64,000 bases of DNA from Rhynchopus euleeides. Lineage: Eukaryota > Euglenozoa > Diplonemea > Diplonemida > Diplonemidae. Under the pieces are notes generated by a model. The model made no database searches. It saw only the letters and a list, made by a program, of their open reading frames with translations, and was not told the origin of the DNA. Shown here in pieces: positions 1 to 10,881 of this stretch (its first letter is position 1; each line of letters starts with the position of its first letter). Where the stretch lies: NCBI GenBank assembly GCA_963210315.1, contig OY723295.1, forward strand, positions 1,838,501 to 1,902,500, written 5' to 3'. Position numbers and translations under genes: made by a program.

Positions 1-2871
1 AACACGAGGGCATCGCCGAAGATTGACATTGTGAGGTTCGACGACTACACCACCCCAGCACCCAAGGGCGACCCGAGGCTGCAGAACAACTATGCCGGCA
101 TCTCGACTCTAGGCGATGGGGGTGGGATCGCAATCCTGGGGCGGGAGCTCTTCGTGTGCCACAGCAGCAGCGTGGATGAGAAGTTTGTCTCGAAGTGCAA
201 CCTCGACGACGGTAGCTGCAAAGCTTCGATGTGGACGGAGGTCGCGAAGCTCCCCGTTCCGGCGGGTGACATCCTCCTCACGCTGGTCAGCGCCACACAC
301 CCCACCGGCCTTTATGTGTCGGTCAAACCGGCAGCAGGCTACCCCGGCGACGTGATTAAAGTGGATCCCGCGACGGGTGCCACCGAGGTCATCAAGGGCG
401 TCACGAAGAAGTGCTCGAACCAGCCGTGCATTGCGGTGGTGAAGGGTGGCACTGGCATTGCTTCGGTGGAGGACAAGGATGCCGGATCCCGGCTGTTCAG
501 CATGGTCATCACAGGGTATTCGCTGCCCGACCCGACGGCGGAGTCGGAGGAGGTGGGGTCGGTGGGGCCGACGAATGCCGGCTCGAAGGCAGGACCCGTC
601 TGCTTCGCTGCGTTGGATGAGTGCATGAAAACGCCGACAGCGAGCCCCGTCTGCCCCGATGATCAGACTTGCGACGATCCCGACCCCGACAAGCCAGGGG
701 ACTACACGTGTAGCTGCGTTGCGCCGAAGACTGGCACCCCAGGCGTAGCAAAGGCTGCTGACTGTAAGTCGGGTGACGACTGCGCGATGTCGCCCTGTGG
801 GGCTGACCAGGAGTGCAAGGACGACGGGATGGCTCCTGACATGAAGTTCACATGCGAGTGCAAGGCACCTAAGGTTGGTGCTCCAGGAACGGATGCGCCT
901 GCAGCAATGTGTGCTGATGCCGATGATTGCGCCACGTCGCCCTGTGGGGCAGACCAGGACTGCAAGGACGATGGGATGGCTGCCGATACAATGTTCACCT
1001 GCGAGTGCAAAGCACCCAAAACAGGCACAGGGATGAATGCGCCTGCTGCTATGTGTGCTGACCCGACTGACGACTGTGCGACGTCGCCCTGTGGGGCAGA
1101 CCAGGACTGCAAGGACGACGGGATGGCTCCTGACATGAAGTTTACATGCGAGTGCAAGGCGCCCAAAACAGGCACAGGGATGAATGCGCCTGCCATGTGT
1201 GCTGACCCTGCTGACGACTGCGCGACGTCACCCTGTGGGGCTGACCAGGACTGCAAGGACGACGGGATGGCTCCTGACATGAAGTTCACATGCGAGTGCA
1301 AGGCGCCCAAAACAGGCACAGGGATGGATGCGCCTGCCATGTGTGCTGATCCGACTGACGACTGCGCGATGTCACCCTGTGGGGCAGACCAGGACTGTAA
1401 GGACGACGGGATGGCTCCTGACATGAAGTTCACATGCGAGTGCAAGGCACCTAAGGTTGGTGCTCCAGGAACGGATGCACCTGCAGCAATGTGTGCTGAC
1501 CCTGCTGACGACTGTGCCACGTCGCCGTGTGGGGCAGACCAGGACTGTAAGGACGATGGGATGGCTGCCGATACAAAGTTCACATGCGAATGCAAGGCAC
1601 CTAAGGTTGGTGCTCCAGGAACGGATGCACCTGCAGCAATGTGTGCTGACCCTGCTGACGACTGTGCCACGTCGCCGTGTGGGGCTGACCAGGACTGTAA
1701 GGACGATGGGATGGCTGCCGATACAAAGTTCACATGCGAATGCAAGGCACCTAAGGTTGGTGCTCCAGGAACGGATGCACCTGCAGCAATGTGTGCTGAT
1801 CCTGGAGACGACTGCGCACAGGGCATGCCCTGTGGGGCAGACCAGGAGTGCAAAGACGACGGGATGGCTGCAGACACAAAGTTCACATGCGAGTGCAAGG
1901 CACCCCTGGTTGGTGACCCGGGTGTGAACGGGAAGGCGATGTGTGCCGCTGTGAATGACTGCACAGCCACGCCTGGGCTGTGCCGCAGTCCGACTGGTAA
2001 AGACAACCAGGAGTGCAAGGACACAGACGACTCCGTAAACCAGAAGTACACATGCATCTGCAAGACCGGCAAGGGACAGCCCGGCGACAGCGCGCCTGCG
2101 AAGTGTGACGACTGCGACGTGGGCAAATGCCCGGGGCAGACCTGCGACGACCCAGACTCCTCCATCAACGACGCCTATAAGTGCTCCTGCAAGCCCCCCT
2201 TCACCGGAGACGTGGCCGACAGCAAGCCCGCCACCTGCATCAAGCTGGACTGCGAGCCGAACCCTTGCGGTGAGAACGCGAAGTGCCAGGACCACCTCGC
2301 CAAAGACGACGAGAACTACTACTGCAGCTGCCTGCACATCGACAGGGTCATGAGGGGCGACCCCCAAAGCGTCGACGCTGGCTGCCCTGCTGCGCCTACC
2401 CCTGCACCGGACGACGAGAACGGCTTTGCCCTCGGCCTCATCATCGGCATTGTCGGTGCTCTGCTGCTGTGCGCGCTCATCGCCCTCCTCGTGTGGTGCC
2501 TGTGCTGCCGCCGCCAGGAGGACCCCATCGATGTCGAGATGGACTACCAGCCCCTCCAGCCAGAGAAGTCCGTCGAGCGGGAGATGCCGCCCATGCCGCC
2601 TCCGAGGGTCGACACACCGGAGGTGGAAGCGGAGCCGATCGCTGTCGTCGAGGTTCCGGTCGAAGAGGAGGAGGAGGAGGAGGACGACGACGAGCTGGAG
2701 GACACGCTGTCGGACATCGAGCAGGCTGACGACAGCATCTTCCAAGGGGAGGAGATCAACGCCACGACCGGGTCGCCGACGCATCGGTCGACACGCATCC
2801 CGTCGCAGTCGCACAGGTCCTCTCTGGGATACTCCGCTCTGTCAGACGCCGGAGGGCAGTCGAGCATTTAA
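1..2871 (+). CDS. EGF-like repeat type I membrane protein, 5' partial
   Basis: The frame is open from base 1, and the first start-like codon (base 31) is GTG, so the true start and signal peptide lie upstream or in an earlier exon. The first ~190 residues have repeated short hydrophobic strands and may be a propeller-like ectodomain; this is a guess. From about base 614 to 2390 there are twelve Cys-rich EGF-like modules of ~45-50 residues, eight of them nearly identical with a core like DDCATSPCGADQDCKDDG followed by FTCECKAP. A membrane span follows at about 2419-2512, ending in a CLCCRR stop-transfer cluster. The cytosolic tail has an acidic run at about 2665-2700 and a Ser/Thr-rich end, and stops with TAA. 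Known for such proteins: EGF modules are extracellular adhesion or receptor units. Ligand and role cannot be read here. Confidence 0.85.
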   Translation, partial: NTRASPKIDIVRFDDYTTPAPKGDPRLQNNYAGISTLGDGGGIAILGRELFVCHSSSVDEKFVSKCNLDDGSCKASMWTEVAKLPVPAGDILLTLVSATHPTGLYVSVKPAAGYPGDVIKVDPATGATEVIKGVTKKCSNQPCIAVVKGGTGIASVEDKDAGSRLFSMVITGYSLPDPTAESEEVGSVGPTNAGSKAGPVCFAALDECMKTPTASPVCPDDQTCDDPDPDKPGDYTCSCVAPKTGTPGVAKAADCKSGDDCAMSPCGADQECKDDGMAPDMKFTCECKAPKVGAPGTDAPAAMCADADDCATSPCGADQDCKDDGMAADTMFTCECKAPKTGTGMNAPAAMCADPTDDCATSPCGADQDCKDDGMAPDMKFTCECKAPKTGTGMNAPAMCADPADDCATSPCGADQDCKDDGMAPDMKFTCECKAPKTGTGMDAPAMCADPTDDCAMSPCGADQDCKDDGMAPDMKFTCECKAPKVGAPGTDAPAAMCADPADDCATSPCGADQDCKDDGMAADTKFTCECKAPKVGAPGTDAPAAMCADPADDCATSPCGADQDCKDDGMAADTKFTCECKAPKVGAPGTDAPAAMCADPGDDCAQGMPCGADQECKDDGMAADTKFTCECKAPLVGDPGVNGKAMCAAVNDCTATPGLCRSPTGKDNQECKDTDDSVNQKYTCICKTGKGQPGDSAPAKCDDCDVGKCPGQTCDDPDSSINDAYKCSCKPPFTGDVADSKPATCIKLDCEPNPCGENAKCQDHLAKDDENYYCSCLHIDRVMRGDPQSVDAGCPAAPTPAPDDENGFALGLIIGIVGALLLCALIALLVWCLCCRRQEDPIDVEMDYQPLQPEKSVEREMPPMPPPRVDTPEVEAEPIAVVEVPVEEEEEEEDDDELEDTLSDIEQADDSIFQGEEINATTGSPTHRSTRIPSQSHRSSLGYSALSDAGGQSSI

Positions 2872-3010
2872 GTCATAGCTCCCCCCCCGTGTGGGAGCGG
2901 CCTACTTCCCCCCTCTGACGAGCCGTGACTGGCTGGTAGGCAAGGTCCGTAGGTTGCCGTAACGATAAATGTCCTGTGTGTTGTTTGTTTCTTTGTTTTG
3001 TTTGTTCATT

Positions 3011-3263
3011 GGGGGCCCTCGCTACCAGTCACGGGTCGTCACGGCTCGTCAGTGAGTCAGGGGGCTTTTTTGGCTGGCCTGGGGAGAAGGGTGAATTTTC
3101 AGGTTTTTGGCTGACTACGAGTCACTACGAGTCACTTGACTGGTAGCGAGGCCGGTCTGGAACTCCGGGTGGGGACTTGGCACAATATGAGAAAATTCCA
3201 CCCAGAGGTCCAGACCGGCCTCGCTACCAGTCACGTGACTCGTAGTGACTCGTAGTGACTCAC
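3011..3263. repeat. Overlapping inverted repeats (foldback elements)
   Basis: Two inverted repeats overlap. The block at 3011-3025 (GGGGGCCCTCGCTAC) pairs with the reversed form near 3142-3153. A longer arm of about 50 bp at 3110-3161 pairs with 3211-3263; both arms carry repeats of TGACTCGTAGTGACTCG or its complement. The same GGGGGCCCTCGCTAC end recurs in a complete 111-bp hairpin at 45476-45586, so this is a dispersed family. No coding capacity. It fills most of the gap between the EGF gene and the minisatellite. Confidence 0.65.
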
Positions 3264-3299
3264 AGTGGTCCCCACCTCCTGTAGGGGCACTCCCCGATT

Positions 3300-6200
3300 C
3301 CCCCCAGCAAATTAGTGTACTTGGTTGATTCCCCCCGATTCCCCCCAGTACATTGTCATACTTGGACGATTCCCCCCGATTCCCCCCAGTACATTGTCAT
3401 ACTTGGACGATTCCCCCCGATTTCCCCCAGTACATTGTCATACTTGGACGATTCCCCCCGATTTCCCCCAGTACATTGTCATACTTGGACGATTCCCCCC
3501 GATTCCCCCCAGTACATTGTCGTACTTGGACGATTCCCCCCGATTTCCCCCAGTACATTGTCGTACTTGGACGATTCCCCCCGATTCCCCCCAGTACATT
3601 GTCGTACTTGGACGATTCCCCCCGATTTCCCCCAGTACATTGTCGTACTTGGACGATTCCCCCCGATTCCCCCCAGTACATTGTCGTACTTGGACGATTC
3701 CCCCCGATTCCCCCCAGTACATTGTCGTACTTGGACGATTCCCCCCGATTCCCCCCAGTACATTGTCATACTTGGACGATTCCCCCCGATTCCCCCCAGT
3801 ACATTGTCATACTTGGACGATTCCCCCCGATTCCCCCCAGTACATTGTTATACTTGGACGATTCCCCCCGATTCCCCCCAGTACATTGTCATACTTGGAC
3901 GATTCCCCCCGATTCCCCCCAGTACATTGTCGTACTTGGACGATTCCCCCCGATTCCCCCCAGTACATTGTCGTACTTGGACGATTCCCCCCGATTTCCC
4001 CCAGTACATTGTCGTACTTGGACGATTCCCCCCGATTCCCCCCAGTACAGTGTCGTACTTGGACGATTCCCCCCGATTTCCCCCAGTACATTGTCATACT
4101 TGGACGATTCCCCCCGATTCCCCCCAGTACATTGTCGTACTTGGACGATTCCCCCCGATTTCCCCCAGTACATTGTCGTACTTGGACGATTCCCCCCGAT
4201 TCCCCCCAGTACATTGTCGTACTTGGACGATTCCCCCCGATTCCCCCCAGTACATTGTCGTACTTGGACGATTCCCCCCGATTCCCCCCAGTACATTGTC
4301 ATACTTGGACGATTCCCCCCGATTCCCCCCAGTACATTGTCATACTTGGACGATTCCCCCCGATTCCCCCCAGTACATTGTTATACTTGGACGATTCCCC
4401 CCGATTCCCCCCAGTACATTGTCATACTTGGACGATTCCCCCCGATTCCCCCCAGTACATTGTCGTACTTGGACGATTCCCCCCGATTCCCCCCAGTACA
4501 TTGTCGTACTTGGACGATTCCCCCCGATTTCCCCCAGTACATTGTCATACTTGGACGATTCCCCCCGATTCCCCCCAGTACATTGTCGTACTTGGACGAT
4601 TCCCCCCGATTTCCCCCAGTACATTGTCGTACTTGGACGATTCCCCCCGATTCCCCCCAGTACAGTGTCGTACTTGGACGATTCCCCCCGATTTCCCCCA
4701 GTACATTGTCATACTTGGACGATTCCCCCCGATTCCCCCCAGTACATTGTCGTACTTGGACGATTCCCCCCGATTTTCCCCAGTACATTGTCATACTTGG
4801 ACGATTCCCCCCGATTTCCCCCAGTACATTGTCATACTTGGACGATTCCCCCCGATTCCCCCCAGTACATTGTCGTACTTGGACGATTCCCCCCGATTTC
4901 CCCCAGTACATTGTCGTACTTGGACGATTCCCCCCGATTCCCCCCAGTACATTGTCATACTTGGACGATTCCCCCCGATTCCCCCCAGTACATTGTCATA
5001 CTTGGACGATTCCCCCCGATTCCCCCCAGTACAGTGTCGTACTTGGACGATTCCCCCCGATTTCCCCCAGTACATTGTCATACTTGGACGATTCCCCCCG
5101 ATTCCCCCCAGTACATTGTCGTACTTGGACGATTCCCCCCGATTTCCCCCAGTACATTGTCGTACTTGGACGATTCCCCCCGATTCCCCCCAGTACATTG
5201 TCGTACTTGGACGATTCCCCCCGATTCCCCCCAGTACATTGTCGTACTTGGACGATTCCCCCCGATTCCCCCCAGTACATTGTCATACTTGGACGATTCC
5301 CCCCGATTCCCCCCAGTACATTGTCATACTTGGACGATTCCCCCCGATTCCCCCCAGTACATTGTTATACTTGGACGATTCCCCCCGATTCCCCCCAGTA
5401 CATTGTCATACTTGGACGATTCCCCCCGATTCCCCCCAGTACATTGTCGTACTTGGACGATTCCCCCCGATTCCCCCCAGTACATTGTCGTACTTGGACG
5501 ATTCCCCCCGATTTCCCCCAGTACATTGTCATACTTGGACGATTCCCCCCGATTCCCCCCAGTACATTGTCGTACTTGGACGATTCCCCCCGATTTCCCC
5601 CAGTACATTGTCGTACTTGGACGATTCCCCCCGATTCCCCCCAGTACAGTGTCGTACTTGGACGATTCCCCCCGATTTCCCCCAGTACATTGTCATACTT
5701 GGACGATTCCCCCCGATTCCCCCCAGTACATTGTCGTACTTGGACGATTCCCCCCGATTTTCCCCAGTACATTGTCATACTTGGACGATTCCCCCCGATT
5801 TCCCCCAGTACATTGTCATACTTGGACGATTCCCCCCGATTCCCCCCAGTACATTGTCGTACTTGGACGATTCCCCCCGATTTCCCCCAGTACATTGTCG
5901 TACTTGGACGATTCCCCCCGATTCCCCCCAGTACATTGTCGTACTTGGACGATTCCCCCCGATTTCCCCCAGTACATTGTCGTACTTGGACGATTCCCCC
6001 CGATTCCCCCCAGTACAGTGTCGTACTTGGACGATTCCCCCCGATTTCCCCCAGTACATTGTCATACTTGGACGATTCCCCCCGATTCCCCCCAGTACAT
6101 TGTCGTACTTGGACGATTCCCCCCGATTCCCCCCAGTACATTGTCATACTTGGACGATTCCCCCCGATTCCCCCCAGTACATTGTCATACTTGGACGATT

Positions 6201-7613
6201 CCCCCCGATTCCCCCCAGTACATTGTTATACTTGGACGATTCCCCCCGATTCCCCCCAGTACATTGTCATACTTGGACGATTCCCCCCGATTCCCCCCAG
6301 TACATTGTCGTACTTGGACGATTCCCCCCGATTCCCCCCAGTACATTGTCGTACTTGGACGATTCCCCCCGATTTTCCCCAGTACATTGTCATACTTGGA
6401 CGATTCCCCCCGATTTCCCCCAGTACATTGTCATACTTGGACGATTCCCCCCGATTCCCCCCAGTACATTGTCGTACTTGGACGATTCCCCCCGATTTCC
6501 CCCAGTACATTGTCGTACTTGGACGATTCCCCCCGATTCCCCCCAGTACAGTGTCGTACTTGGACGATTCCCCCCGATTTCCCCCAGTACATTGTCATAC
6601 TTGGACGATTCCCCCCGATTCCCCCCAGTACATTGTCGTACTTGGACGATTCCCCCCGATTTTCCCCAGTACATTGTCATACTTGGACGATTCCCCCCGA
6701 TTTCCCCCAGTACATTGTCATACTTGGACGATTCCCCCCGATTCCCCCCAGTACATTGTCGTACTTGGACGATTCCCCCCGATTTCCCCCAGTACATTGT
6801 CGTACTTGGACGATTCCCCCCGATTCCCCCCAGTACAGTGTCGTACTTGGACGATTCCCCCCGATTTCCCCCAGTACATTGTCATACTTGGACGATTCCC
6901 CCCGATTCCCCCCAGTACATTGTCGTACTTGGACGATTCCCCCCGATTCCCCCCAGTACATTGTCGTACTTGGACGATTCCCCCCGATTTTCCCCAGTAC
7001 ATTGTCATACTTGGACGATTCCCCCCGATTTCCCCCAGTACATTGTCATACTTGGACGATTCCCCCCGATTTCCCCCAGTACATTGTCGTACTTGGACGA
7101 TTCCCCCCGATTCCCCCCAGTACAGTGTCGTACTTGGACGATTCCCCCCGATTTCCCCCAGTACATTGTCATACTTGGACGATTCCCCCCGATTCCCCCC
7201 AGTACATTGTCGTACTTGGACGATTCCCCCCGATTCCCCCCAGTACATTGTCGTACTTGGACGATTCCCCCCGATTTCCCCCAGTACATTGTCGTACTTG
7301 GACGATTCCCCCCGATTCCCCCCAGTACAGTGTCGTACTTGGACGATTCCCCCCGATTCCCCCCAGTACATTGTCGTACTTGGACGATTCCCCCCGATTC
7401 CCCCCAGTACATTGTCATACTTGGACGATTCCCCCCGATTCCCCCCAGTACATTGTCATACTTGGACGATTCCCCCCGATTCCCCCCAGTACATTGTTAT
7501 ACTTGGACGATTCCCCCCGATTCCCCCCAGTACATTGTCATACTTGGACGATTCCCCCCGATTCCCCCCAGTACATTGTCGTACTTGGACGATTCCCCCC
7601 GATTCCCCCCAGT
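3300..7613. repeat. 41-bp minisatellite array, about 105 copies
   Basis: The unit is 41 bp, with core CGATTCCCCCCGATTCCCCC followed by CAGTACATTGTCATACTTGGA. Copies differ at a few fixed positions: TCATAC/TCGTAC/TTATAC, 5 to 7 C in the second tract, and CATT/CAGT. The rare TTATAC variant occurs at 3847, 4380, 5364, 6225 and 7496, spaced by exact multiples of 41 (13, 24, 21 and 31 units). Each is set in the same order of neighbouring variants, which shows duplication of multi-unit blocks. The left edge (3300-3345) is diverged while the centre is homogeneous. The minus strand carries paired G6 runs with potential for G-quadruplex structure. All three forward frames are open only because 41 is not a multiple of 3 and the unit lacks stops. 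Confidence 0.97.
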
Positions 7614-8074
7614 ACATGCCGCTGCTGGTGCATCAGGGCGATCACCTCGCCCATGCCCCCACCCGCCGCCGGCTGCTGGGGGGCCACCGAGGAGGAGGCC
7701 ACCGGGGCCGTGGACTCCCCGCGGAGGCGCGCCACCGACTCCACCTGCCCCAGCCGCCCCGTGCACAGCTGCACCGTCGCCAGCAGCCTCACCAGCGCGA
7801 TCCCCGACCAGTCGCCGACCCCCTGGACGAGCGCGTCCAGGGCCGACGGGAGGATGCGGTCCTGCGCGATGTTCTTCGTCGCAGCCTCCGCGAGCAAGCT
7901 CCTCAGGGTGCCGAGGAGGGCGGGGTACGGCACCTTCTGCCGGACGAGGCCCGCCTGCACCACGTCGACGTTCACCGCCGCGAGCTGCGCGGTCGGGGGG
8001 GACCAGTCGTACGACTGCCCTTTCCCCCCCTCCAGGTGCGCCTCCAGCTCGGCCACAGTCTTGCACTCTGTCAT
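7538..8074 (-). CDS. Unrecognised protein whose 3' end runs into the minisatellite
   Basis: The minus-strand frame starts at an ATG at 8074 (MTECKTVAELEAHLEGG). It gives about 152 residues of ordinary, helix-rich sequence with Leu/Ala heptads (around PALLGTLRSLLAEAATKN), then a Gly/Ala/Pro-rich stretch. At about 7615 it enters the 41-bp array and stops there at 7538, adding about 26 repeat-encoded residues. Alternatively a GT at the array edge (CAT|GTACTG) is a splice donor and the array is intronic, but no downstream exon is visible before the EGF gene on the other strand. I do not recognise the family. The frame upstream of this ATG is His/Cys/Pro-rich and unlikely to be coding. Its 5' flank is one of two copies of a 240-bp block. 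Confidence 0.5.
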   Translation of the reverse strand: MTECKTVAELEAHLEGGKGQSYDWSPPTAQLAAVNVDVVQAGLVRQKVPYPALLGTLRSLLAEAATKNIAQDRILPSALDALVQGVGDWSGIALVRLLATVQLCTGRLGQVESVARLRGESTAPVASSSVAPQQPAAGGGMGEVIALMHQQRHVLGGIGGNRPSTTMYWGESGGIVQV

Positions 8075-8106
8075 TGTTGTGTGTGTGTGCGGGTGTTTAA
8101 AAGGCG

Positions 8107-8350
8107 AGAGGGGCCGAGCACCAACGCACACACAACCCGATGTCCTGATGAAGGGTGGTGGTGGTCGCGCCCCCGTCCAACCGTGCAACGCACGTGGCGG
8201 AAACTGCACTATGCAGCAACAGTGATGAGAAACAACACAGCAAAAACAGCAAGCAAACAGCAACAGAAACCTCGCGCGCGCCGCTCCTCCCTATTCTAAA
8301 TCTCCCTTACCGTGGCGAAGCCACTCGACTAAAGTCGTTCGTAGGGGGAA
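8107..8350. repeat. Upstream block, copy 1 of a 240-bp direct repeat
   Basis: This block starts GAGAGGGGCCGAGCACCAAC, ends in CGACTAAAGTCGTTCGTAGG, and is nearly the same as 9030-9280. It lies immediately 5' of the small minus-strand gene and probably contains its promoter or leader. Differences between the copies are few substitutions and short A/C-rich indels. Confidence 0.9.
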
Positions 8351-8925
8351 TCGTCCAAGTACGACAATGTACTGGGGGGAATCGTCCAAGTACGACAATG
8401 TACTGGGGGGAATCGGGGGGAATCGTCCAAGTATGACAATGTACTGGGGGAAATCGGGGGGAATCGTCCAAGTACGACAATGTACTGGGGGGAATCGGGG
8501 GGAATCGTCCAAGTATGACAATGTACTGGGGGAAATCGGGGGGAATCGTCCAAGTATGACAATGTACTGGGGGGAATCGGGGGGAATCGTCCAAGTATGA
8601 CAATGTACTGGGGGAAATCGGGGGGAATCGTCCAAGTATGACAATGTACTGGGGGAAATCGGGGGGAATCGTCCAAGTACGACAATGTACTGGGGGGAAT
8701 CGGGGGGAATCCGCCAAGTACACGAATGTACTGGGGGGAATCGGGGGAAATCCGCCAAGCCTGACTATGTTCTGGGGGGAATCGGGGGGAATCCGCCAAG
8801 CATGACTATGCGCTGGGGGCAATCGGGGGAAATCCGCCAAGTATGACTATGTACTGGGGGGAATCGGGGGGAATCCGCCAAGTACACGAATGTGCTGGGG
8901 GGAATCGGGGGGAATCGGAGATTTA
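8341..8925. repeat. Second 41-bp minisatellite array in inverted orientation
   Basis: About 14 units of the same 41-bp repeat appear here as the reverse complement, so the two arrays face each other across the small gene. The units toward 8925 are diverged (CCGCCAAGTACACGAATG and similar), while those near 8400-8690 match the main array closely. The two arrays could pair into a very large cruciform or mediate inversion of the 725-bp segment between them. Confidence 0.95.
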
Positions 8926-9029
8926 GTGAATAGTGTGGAGCAAGTATCTTCGCGCGACGCGAGAAGCACAACAAAGCAATAGTTTACCCAGAGGGCCGGA
9001 GAGGGGAGGCCTGACTAGTCAAGATCTGC

Positions 9030-9280
9030 GAGAGGGGCCGATCACCAACGCACACACAACCCGATTTCCTGATGAAGGGTGGTGGTGGTCGCGCCCCCGT
9101 CCAACCGTGCAACGCACGTGGCGGAAACTGCACTATGCAGCAACAGTGATGAGAAACAACACAGCAAACAACAGCAACCAAGCAGCAACAAAAACCTCGC
9201 GCGCGCTCCTCCCTATTCCAAGTCTCCCTGACCGTGGCGAAGCCACTCGACTAAAGGCGTTCGTGGGGGGAATCCACCAA
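9030..9280. repeat. Upstream block, copy 2 of a 240-bp direct repeat
   Basis: Near-identical to 8107-8350 and in the same orientation, but with no gene attached: beyond it on the minus-strand side lie ~100 bp of unrelated sequence and then the inverted minisatellite. It probably arose when a segment holding the block plus array units was duplicated. Confidence 0.9.
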
Positions 9281-9364
9281 GCGATGGTATTTTTTTGATT
9301 CGTCTTCACAGAGTCGGAAGCCACACCACCCCAAAGCACATACACCTCACCCCCCCCCCCCCTA

Positions 9365-10515
9365 GGGACCGTCTTAAGGTACCGAAATCCCTCAACTTTA
9401 CGACATTTTTCGACATAGGCAATTTTCGACCAGAAACCCCCCAAAAATGCTGAAAAAGTGGCCAGACCACCCCAAAAACCGCCCCTGGGTGTGGGACACC
9501 CACTTTGGTGCCCCGGAACGCGGCTGAAACGCTGTGTTGAAAAAAGTGCCATGGTTTGGTACCGAACCCCTCCCCGGGTGAGTCTCCCGAGCACCCTGTC
9601 ACCTGCGTCATCACCATCCCCCGTCATGTACCACGTTCTGCCGCCTCTGATGAGACATCTGAGTACTATCGGGCCAAGAAAATGGTATTTCAGCGAGTGT
9701 TCCGTCAGGTTTCTGCCGACATCCTCAACAAAGATCGGGTGTGTCTGGGAATGCAAGGGCGTCGCTCGGGAGGCGATATTATGTGCCCTCCCTGAGGTGT
9801 CGGATGCATTGGGGACTTCATCAGGGGTAACGGCAACAGCGAAGTGGGTGTGGTGTATAACCTGTGTCACCCCGGCTCTACGGTACTGCAGTGGCACTTC
9901 TCAGTGGCGATGATCCTCGTCATCTGCACCATCACCCCCACTTACGCGCTCTTCATTGCAGCACTGCAAGAGCTAAAAGAGATGCCGGACGACGGTCAGA
10001 ATGCTGGGGAACTCAGCCGCAGATGGAAAGGAGAGGCCAGAGACGGTGCGCGAGTGGATTTTGGGGCTGGCGTCTTTGGAAAATATGCCGGTGTGGGTTC
10101 CAAAGCCTTATTCGGTGTGCAAACCGGCAGGCGCAGTGGTCGGTGTACACTGCAGCAAGTGTTATCAGGAAATGCCGGCGAGAAGACGCTCCTTCCCAAG
10201 CTTGTCACACGCATTTGCTCCCAAATTGAACCGAAGGCATCAGTGCCCACCCAAGACAAGAAAAGGCGGAATGTTGCGGGCAAGTAGGGCGGGACGGGCT
10301 CGGAAGGGTGGTTCAAATGAGGGGGCCGGAACCAAACCATGACACTTTTTTGAGCATGGTCACGGATTGGCTCAGAAGTGACCAAATACCCCCAAAAACC
10401 ACCCAGACCGCCCCCAAATACTCCCAGGGGCCGGGGTTTCAGGTTTACTGCCATTTTGTGCGTGTTCCTCGCCTATGTGAAAAATCCCGTAAAGTTTACC
10501 CCTTAAGGTTTTCCC
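9365..10515. mobile_element. TA-flanked DNA transposon, apparently non-autonomous
   Basis: Flanked by TA on both sides (9363-9364 and 10516-10517), with poly-C outside each TA. The ends form an imperfect inverted repeat: GGGACCGTCTTAAGG on the left against the complement of CCTTAAGGTTTTCCC on the right, with shared CTTTACGNNATTTTTC and CATAGGC blocks further in. Internal frames, such as 9844-10287, show no transposase motif I recognise. TA target duplication is typical of Tc1/mariner-like and some other DDE elements; the family is not determined. Confidence 0.7.
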
Positions 10516-10531
10516 TACCCCCCCCCCCCAG

Positions 10532-10881
10532 GGCTATGATGGGAAGGAAACGTGGAAACGTTTCCGTTTCCGTTTCCATATTTTCGATTTCGGGAAGGAA
10601 ACGCACATACTAGCACGAACAAAGGGCCACCACACCGAAGGAACATGCCACTCAAACCCGCCCCAAGGCTTCGAAGAAGCGCCGGCTTCAGTGAAAGCGT
10701 GTGGACCTGCGTAGAGATCCTGTCAGACCAGGGGAAGTCCAAGCGACTGTGGTAAACGTGTGTTGCTTCCCCTGCTTCCCCAGTGCAAAGGGGGCGTTTC
10801 CTCAAAATAAGGAAACGTTTCCGTTTCCGTTTCCTTATTTTCGATTTTTCGATGGAAACGCGTTTCCTTCCCATCATAGCC
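10532..10881. mobile_element. Short inverted-repeat element (MITE)
   Basis: Perfect terminal inverted repeats begin GGCTATGATGGGAAGGAAAC. Just inside are runs of a GGAAAC/GTTTCC hexamer motif on both sides. The element is about 350 bp with no coding frame of note. It begins about a dozen bases after the preceding TA-flanked element and is again bordered by C tracts. Either the ends are as given, or TA inside the repeat (GGGC-TA-TGATGG) is the target duplication. Confidence 0.7.

Noticed and set aside
702-2814. Long minus-strand frames opposite the EGF repeats
   Set aside because: Shadow of the repeated plus-strand coding sequence with no domain of its own.
3300-7613. CRISPR-like look of a regular repeat array
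   Set aside because: There are no unique spacers; the whole 41-bp unit repeats, and the setting is eukaryotic.
3315-8299. Three forward reading frames of about 1600 residues across the 41-bp array
   Set aside because: All three frames are open and encode the same 41-residue repeat because 41 is not divisible by 3; this is a property of the repeat, not evidence of a gene.
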